Under the pieces are notes generated by a model. That model searched no databases and was not told the DNA's origin. It worked only from the letters and a program-made list of their open reading frames with translations. A stretch of 8,397 nt of DNA. Source: an uncultured Arenimonas sp. (lineage in GTDB: Bacteria > Pseudomonadota > Gammaproteobacteria > Xanthomonadales > Xanthomonadaceae). Shown one piece after another: positions 5,341-8,397 of this stretch. The translations under genes were made by a program, and so were the position numbers. Every line of letters starts with the position of its first letter. Within the stretch, counting starts at the first letter, position 1. The DNA lies in contig CAMLKR010000099.1 of NCBI GenBank assembly GCA_946480565.1, forward strand, positions 1 to 8,397, written 5' to 3'.

Positions 5341-5910
5341 ATGATCCGATCCGCCAGCACCTCCCGCGCCTGGCGCGGCACCCTCGCCGCGCTCGCCTTC
5401 GGCGTCGCCGTTCTCGCCGGCCTGGGCTGCGCCTCCGTGCCGACCCCGAACACCGACATGACCCCGCGGCCGATCGCGGTCGGCACCCTGGTCAACCCGG
5501 AGCTCACCATCGTCGCCGACGACGGCAGCTTCACCCTGCGCGGCGGCCAGCAGTTCAATACGCCGTTCGCCACCAGTTCGCTCTGGGGCACCAGCCTCAC
5601 CGGCCAGGCCCTGCTCGAGGCCTATCCGCAGGCCCGCGGCTGGGGCGCGCGCCCGGTGAAGGTGAAGCAGGCGGGCCGTCCCGACCTGCACGGCCTGCTG
5701 CTGTTCAACAACGGCATCGCCGCGGCCTTCGGTTCCGGCAGCCAGTCCTACTACGTGCGCATCGCGCCGGAGAAGCTGGAGAACGCCCGCAACGGCAACA
5801 CCGCCGTGTCCTACGAGCTGATGGACTTCACCCAGCGCTGGACCGACGGCAGCACGCAGAAGGCCGCGCAATACAGCTGGGTGCTGTGGATGTCCGCCAC
5901 GCCCATCTGA
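5341..5910 (+). CDS. Unrecognised exported protein, probable lipoprotein
   Basis: A 189-residue protein that I cannot assign to a family. The N-terminus has a long charged region (MIRSASTSRAWRG), a hydrophobic core and then LAGLGCASVPTP. Cys30 is the only cysteine and is well placed for lipidation, but the residues before it (Gly-Leu-Gly) are not a canonical lipobox, where Leu at -3 is usual. The mature part looks beta-rich, with VGTLVNPELTIVADDGSFTL (52-71), a WGTSLTGQALLEAYPQARGW segment and an aromatic tail (YSWVLWMSATPI). AGGGG stands 8 nt before ATG 5341, a strong ribosome binding site. It begins 23 nt after the repeat gene, with no terminator between, and is followed by one, so it is the last gene of the tcdA run. 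A link with the repeat protein is inferred from position only. Confidence 0.82.
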   Translation: MIRSASTSRAWRGTLAALAFGVAVLAGLGCASVPTPNTDMTPRPIAVGTLVNPELTIVADDGSFTLRGGQQFNTPFATSSLWGTSLTGQALLEAYPQARGWGARPVKVKQAGRPDLHGLLLFNNGIAAAFGSGSQSYYVRIAPEKLENARNGNTAVSYELMDFTQRWTDGSTQKAAQYSWVLWMSATPI

Positions 5911-5935
5911 TCCGTTCACCCACGACGGGTCGCGA

Positions 5936-5966
5936 AACGGGGCGCCTTGGGGCGCCCTGTTTTTTT
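5936..5966 (+). terminator. Rho-independent terminator after the tcdA-lipoprotein run
   Basis: The stem ACGGGGCGCC (5937-5946) pairs with GGCGCCCTGT (5951-5960), with one G-U pair and a TTGG loop, followed by an uninterrupted T run at 5960-5966. It starts 26 nt after the stop at 5910. The minus-strand side has only a short T run, so it is a poorer terminator for the convergent TatD gene. Confidence 0.9.
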
Positions 5967-5984
5967 CTCCAGGAAGGCCCTGTC

Positions 5985-6752
5985 TCAGCCTGCGCCGAAC
6001 AGGCGTTCGGCGTTGGCGCGGGTGGCCGCGGCGATGGTTTCCGGGTCCGTCCCGCGCAGCGCCGCCACCACGGCCAGCACTTCGCCGAGCCGGCCGGGTT
6101 CGTTGCGCTGGCCGCGGTGTGCGGCATCGGGCTGGTCCGGTGCGTCGGTTTCCAGCAGCAGGAACTCCAGCGGCATCGTCGCGACCGTGCGGCGCAGGCG
6201 CTGCGCACGTTCGAAGGTGACCGGACCACCGATGCCCAGGTGGAATCCAAGACCGAACAGCTGCCGCGCCTGTTCCTCGCTGCCGGACCAGGAGTGCACC
6301 ACGCCGCGCAGGTCGCCGCCGCGACGCAGCGCGGCGATCACCTCGTCCACCGCGCGGCGGGCATGCAGCACCACCGGCAACCCGTGTTTGCGCGCCAGCG
6401 CCAGCTGCCCGTGGAAGTAGAAGCGCTGCCGCTCCGGGTCCAGGCCCTCCACGAAGAAGTCCAGGCCGCATTCCCCGACCGCTGCCGGACGCTCCCGCGC
6501 CAGCCACTCGTCCAGCTCGTCCAGGTGTTCGGGACGGTGCCGGTCCAGGTACATCGGATGCAGGCCGTAGGCCGCGCGCAGCCCCGGATCGCGGGCGCAG
6601 ATTCCGCGCAGTTTTTCCCACGCGGCGCGCTCCACCGCCGGCACCAGTTGGGAGACCACGCCCGCGGTGCGGGCGCGGGCAAGCACCTGGTCGCGGTCGG
6701 GGTCGAATTCCGGCGCGTCCAGATGGCAGTGGCTGTCGAACAACGCGCTCAT
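5985..6752 (-). CDS. TatD-family metal-dependent hydrolase (DNase-like)
   Basis: A 255-residue cytoplasmic amidohydrolase-fold enzyme. All metal-binding positions of the TatD family are visible: His8 and His10 in FDSHCHLD, Glu94 in VGECGLDFF, His130 in VVLHARRA, His153 in VVHSWSGS and Asp203 in LLETDAPDQPD, with the NEPGRL motif at 218-222. Family members such as TatD, YcfH and YjjV are 3'-5' exonucleases/DNases or phosphoester hydrolases; which branch this one belongs to cannot be told by eye, though it looks closest to YjjV-like proteins. Length is normal (about 255-265). The frame is open upstream, but ATG 6752 begins the FDSHCHLD start of the domain and forms an ATGA overlap with the upstream gene's stop, so it is translationally coupled; only a weak GGGA precedes it. 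Second gene of a two-gene unit. Confidence 0.94.
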   Translation of the reverse strand: MSALFDSHCHLDAPEFDPDRDQVLARARTAGVVSQLVPAVERAAWEKLRGICARDPGLRAAYGLHPMYLDRHRPEHLDELDEWLARERPAAVGECGLDFFVEGLDPERQRFYFHGQLALARKHGLPVVLHARRAVDEVIAALRRGGDLRGVVHSWSGSEEQARQLFGLGFHLGIGGPVTFERAQRLRRTVATMPLEFLLLETDAPDQPDAAHRGQRNEPGRLGEVLAVVAALRGTDPETIAAATRANAERLFGAG

Positions 6753-6994
6753 TCCCGTCGCGACTGGCCTTCGATCACGTCCGACGGCGGCGTGGGGGCG
6801 GCCGGCGGTTCGGGCCGTCGCCAGCTGGCCAGCACCAGGGCCGCCAGGGCCGTCGCGATCTCGTCGATGAAGGGAATCGGGTCGAAGGGCCACAGCCAGC
6901 TGACCAGCATCAGCCCGAGGGTGATCTTGAACAGCGTGGGAAAGCGCAGCCGGCTGGCGAAACCTACCAGCGGACCGGTGAGGGGATGCGGCAT
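6749..6994 (-). CDS. Small DUF6116-like membrane protein
   Basis: An 81-residue protein with a basic, aromatic N-terminal stretch FASRLRFPTLFKIT (12-25), a hydrophobic segment about 24-36, then WPFDPIPFIDEIATAL (37-52) leading into a second hydrophobic segment LAALVLASW (about 53-60), and a Pro/Ala-rich tail. The RLRFPTLF and IPFIDE...LASW pattern fits, from memory, the small proteins annotated DUF6116 in Xanthomonadaceae, and it resembles the PFDxIPxIDE turn of DUF1232/YkvA proteins. Function unknown. ATG 6994 is chosen because GGAGG lies exactly 7 nt upstream; a longer frame to 7120 has no such site. It has a plausible promoter and is the first gene of a unit with tatD (ATGA overlap). Confidence 0.83.
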   Translation of the reverse strand: MPHPLTGPLVGFASRLRFPTLFKITLGLMLVSWLWPFDPIPFIDEIATALAALVLASWRRPEPPAAPTPPSDVIEGQSRRE

Positions 6995-7001
6995 GGACTG
7001 G

Positions 7002-7006
7002 CCTCC
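7002..7006 (-). promoter_or_regulatory. Ribosome binding site fixing the small membrane protein start
   Basis: GGAGG on the minus strand, 7 nt before ATG 6994. It is the strongest Shine-Dalgarno in the window and rules out the longer upstream frame. Confidence 0.8.
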
Positions 7007-7026
7007 GGGCGATATGGCGCGTCGTG

Positions 7027-7035
7027 AAATTAGCA
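7027..7035 (-). promoter_or_regulatory. Extended -10 element for the DUF6116-like/tatD unit
   Basis: TGCTAATTT on the minus strand: TAATTT as the -10 hexamer with an extended TGn directly before it. It lies 32 nt before ATG 6994, giving a leader of about 25 nt that contains the GGAGG. No clear -35, which fits an extended -10 promoter. Confidence 0.42.
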
Positions 7036-7122
7036 TGACGGCGTGAAGGCCTGGCTTCGGCTTCTGTTCAGGCGCACTGGCACAGTCTCGCTCCGCGACG
7101 ACGGGCACACCCGTTGCCACCC

Positions 7123-7126
7123 GGAG
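7123..7126 (+). promoter_or_regulatory. Ribosome binding site choosing ATG 7135
   Basis: GGAG with 8 nt to ATG 7135. The in-frame ATG at 7129 is only 2 nt away, too close to be used efficiently, and the TTG at 7114 lies upstream of the site. Confidence 0.7.
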
Positions 7127-7134
7127 AAATGACC

Positions 7135-7818
7135 ATGAACAAGACTGTATTGGCCGTGCTGGCCGGCGTACTGGCGGGAGGCGGCGCCATCGCCGCCTAC
7201 CAGAACCTCTCCACTCCCTATGCCGAGGTGGTCTCCTCCACCCCGATCACCGAGAAGGAGCCGATCTACGGCGAAGTGATCAGCTCCAACGCCGTCACCG
7301 AGATGCGCACCGGCTCGCGCCAGGTCTGCGAGGACGTGGTGGTCGAGAAGCGCCGTCCGGAGCGTTTCGGCAACAAGGACGGTGCCGTGATCGGCGCGGT
7401 CGCGGGCGCCCTGATCGGCAGCCAGGTCGGCGGCGGCGACGGCAAGAAGCTGGCGACCGTGGCCGGCGCGGTGGGCGGCGGCTTCGCCGGCCGCGAGATC
7501 GACCGTCGCCACGTCGGCGGCGAGAAGTACACCGAGGTCGAGCAGCAGTGCCGCACGGTGACCGAGCCGCGCGAGGAAGTGATCGGCTACGACGTGCAGT
7601 ACCGCCTGGACGGCGAGACCCTGACCACCCGCGTGGACAAGAAGCCGGGCGAGCAGGTCCTGCTGGGCGAGCGCGACAAGGTGGTCGGCTACGACGTCAC
7701 CTGGCGCTACGAGGGCCAGACCGGCAGCCTGGTGATGGACGAGGACCCGGGCGAGCGCCTGCCCATCAAGGACGGCGTGATCGCGGTGGCCGGCAAGGAT
7801 ACGCCGCCGCAGGGTTGA
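7135..7818 (+). CDS. Glycine-zipper 2TM envelope protein with internal duplications
   Basis: A 227-residue protein. Residues 3-21 form a signal peptide or anchor (VLAVLAGVLAGGGAIAAY). A tandem pair follows: YAEVVSSTPITEKE (29-42) and YGEVISSNAVTEMR (45-58). The core is a glycine zipper (83-120, GAVIGAVAGALIGSQVGGG then LATVAGAVGGGFAGREID) flanked by the only two cysteines, C65 (QVCEDV) and C139 (QQCRTV). The C-terminal third is a second duplication: EVIGYDVQYRLDGET...KKPGEQVLL (149-177) and KVVGYDVTWRYEGQT...EDPGERLPI (182-211). This is the layout of glycine-zipper (17-kDa antigen-like) proteins of the cell envelope; the function is not established. Very acidic and basic outside the zipper, so not an integral inner-membrane protein. 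It is transcribed alone, divergent from the tatD unit, with a hairpin downstream. Confidence 0.9.
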   Translation: MNKTVLAVLAGVLAGGGAIAAYQNLSTPYAEVVSSTPITEKEPIYGEVISSNAVTEMRTGSRQVCEDVVVEKRRPERFGNKDGAVIGAVAGALIGSQVGGGDGKKLATVAGAVGGGFAGREIDRRHVGGEKYTEVEQQCRTVTEPREEVIGYDVQYRLDGETLTTRVDKKPGEQVLLGERDKVVGYDVTWRYEGQTGSLVMDEDPGERLPIKDGVIAVAGKDTPPQG

Positions 7819-7842
7819 AGCCCTCTTCACGCGTGATCCCCG

Positions 7843-7868
7843 GAAGGGCCGGCATCCGCCGGCCCTTC
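7843..7868 (+). terminator. Probable terminator hairpin after the glycine-zipper gene
   Basis: A perfect 11-bp stem (GAAGGGCCGGC at 7843-7853 with its complement at 7858-7868) and a 4-nt ATCC loop, 24 nt after the stop. The downstream tail is T-rich only in part (TTCGTT), so termination may be incomplete; a simple mRNA-end stabilising hairpin is the alternative. Confidence 0.6.
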
Positions 7869-7935
7869 TTCGTTCCGGCGGCGGCCGCCCGGGGCCAGGG
7901 ACAGGGATGGGGTGCTCCGGAGCCCGCCGAAGGGC

Positions 7936-7941
7936 TAAAAT
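7936..7941 (+). promoter_or_regulatory. -10 element of gcdH
   Basis: TAAAAT in GGGCTAAAATGCCGG, a near copy of the tcdA box at 3399. It is 34 nt before ATG 7976, giving a leader of about 27 nt. The -35 region is weak, and the leader has no Shine-Dalgarno. Confidence 0.5.
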
Positions 7942-7975
7942 GCCGGACTTTCCCCGCCGACCGCAGACCGCCCCC

Positions 7976-8397
7976 ATGGCCCTGAACCCGACCGACCTGT
8001 TCGACATCCGCTCGCTGCTCTCCGAAGAGGAGCGCATGATCCAGGACAGCGTCGCCCGCTTCACTGACGAAAAGGTGCTGCCGATCATCGGCGACTGCTT
8101 CGACCAGGGCCGTTTCCCGAAGGAGCTGGTGCCCGAGATCGCCGCGATGGGCCTGCTGGGTTCCTCGCTGCCGGAGAAATACGGCTGCGCCAACCTCAAC
8201 GCGGTCAGCTACGGCCTGATCTGCCAGGAGCTCGAGCGCGGCGACAGCGGCATCCGCAGCTTCGTCTCGGTGCAGAGCTCCCTGTGCATGTACCCCATCT
8301 ACGCCTACGGCAGCGAAGAGCAGCGCCAGAAGTACCTGCCGGGCATGGCCCGCGGCGAGATCATCGGCTGCTTCGGCCTGACCGAGCCGCACGGCGG
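7976..8397 (+). CDS. gcdH: Glutaryl-CoA dehydrogenase, N-terminal part (partial)
   Basis: 140 complete codons, cut by the window end. GcdH is an FAD enzyme that oxidises and decarboxylates glutaryl-CoA to crotonyl-CoA in lysine, hydroxylysine and tryptophan breakdown, passing electrons to ETF. The visible part is the acyl-CoA dehydrogenase N-terminal helical domain and the start of the middle domain. Glutaryl-specific stretches are clear: LPEKYGCANLNAVSYGLICQ, ELERGDSGIRSFVSVQSSL, then MYPIYAYGSEEQRQKYLP and GEIIGCFGLTEPHGG. The last three are almost as in mitochondrial GCDH, which separates it from short- or medium-chain dehydrogenases. The catalytic Glu lies beyond the window. ATG 7976 is the only sensible start; it lacks a Shine-Dalgarno, and a -10 box lies 34 nt upstream. 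Transcribed from its own promoter after a hairpin. Confidence 0.95.
   Translation, partial: MALNPTDLFDIRSLLSEEERMIQDSVARFTDEKVLPIIGDCFDQGRFPKELVPEIAAMGLLGSSLPEKYGCANLNAVSYGLICQELERGDSGIRSFVSVQSSLCMYPIYAYGSEEQRQKYLPGMARGEIIGCFGLTEPHG

Noticed and set aside
4298..5600. Long open frames on the minus strand and in a second plus frame across the repeat tract
   Set aside because: A 27-bp repeat is a multiple of three and GC-rich, so any frame without a stop in one unit is open through all. The true frame has the signal peptide, the Shine-Dalgarno, the coupled start and the silent-site substitutions.
5320..6621. 433-residue minus-strand open frame across the lipoprotein, terminator and TatD gene
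   Set aside because: It runs through a clear terminator and over the TatD gene in another frame; its composition is arginine/glycine-rich with no recognisable domain.
7030..8392. Long minus-strand frames opposite the second glycine-zipper gene and gcdH
   Set aside because: Shadows of clear plus-strand genes; the minus frames have no family features and cross the terminator hairpin.

Overview
The window is about 70% G+C, and every gene reads as a compact chromosomal gene of a gammaproteobacterium. I would place it in the Xanthomonadaceae/Lysobacteraceae (Lysobacter, Luteimonas, Pseudoxanthomonas or a relative). The basis is the gene types (DUF456, a DUF6116-like small protein, glycine-zipper lipoproteins, TcdA, GcdH) and the recurring TAnnnT-type -10 elements followed by CGG. 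That placement is inference from family resemblance, not a database search. I see no phage, transposon, CRISPR, rRNA or tRNA sequence.

Layout: (1) 1-263, the 3' end of an FtsX-type ABC permease. (2) 267-755 (-), a DUF456 membrane protein. (3) 835-1341 (-), a secreted single-domain fasciclin protein with a strong terminator. (4) 1522-2349 (+), an alpha/beta hydrolase that meets (5) 2346-2744 (-), a membrane-anchored cytochrome c'-like protein, the two stops sharing one CTAG. (6) 2821-3288 (-), a glycine-zipper lipoprotein ending in a symmetrical terminator. (7) 3412-5910 (+), a tightly packed run: tcdA, a small VanZ-like membrane protein (GTGA overlap), a secreted protein made mostly of thirteen 9-residue repeats (ATGA overlap), and an unrecognised probable lipoprotein, closed by a rho-independent terminator. 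(8) 6994-5985 (-), a two-gene unit of a DUF6116-like small membrane protein and a TatD-family metallohydrolase joined by an ATGA overlap. (9) 7135-7818 (+), a second glycine-zipper envelope protein with internal duplications. (10) 7976-end (+), the N-terminal part of glutaryl-CoA dehydrogenase.

Much of the window encodes envelope proteins: several exported or lipid-anchored proteins, two membrane proteins of unknown function and a c-type cytochrome. These are mixed with housekeeping enzymes for tRNA modification, nucleic-acid or phosphoester hydrolysis and acyl-CoA oxidation.

The most unusual item is the 9-residue repeat protein at 4658-5317. Its 13 tandem units (consensus R-[RKN]-L-G-D-A-E-x-G) lie between the only two cysteines of the protein, in a translationally coupled cluster behind tcdA. 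I do not recognise this repeat family. The rest is largely ordinary core genome, with some regulatory oddities: a terminator directly in front of a ribosome binding site, and probable leaderless starts.
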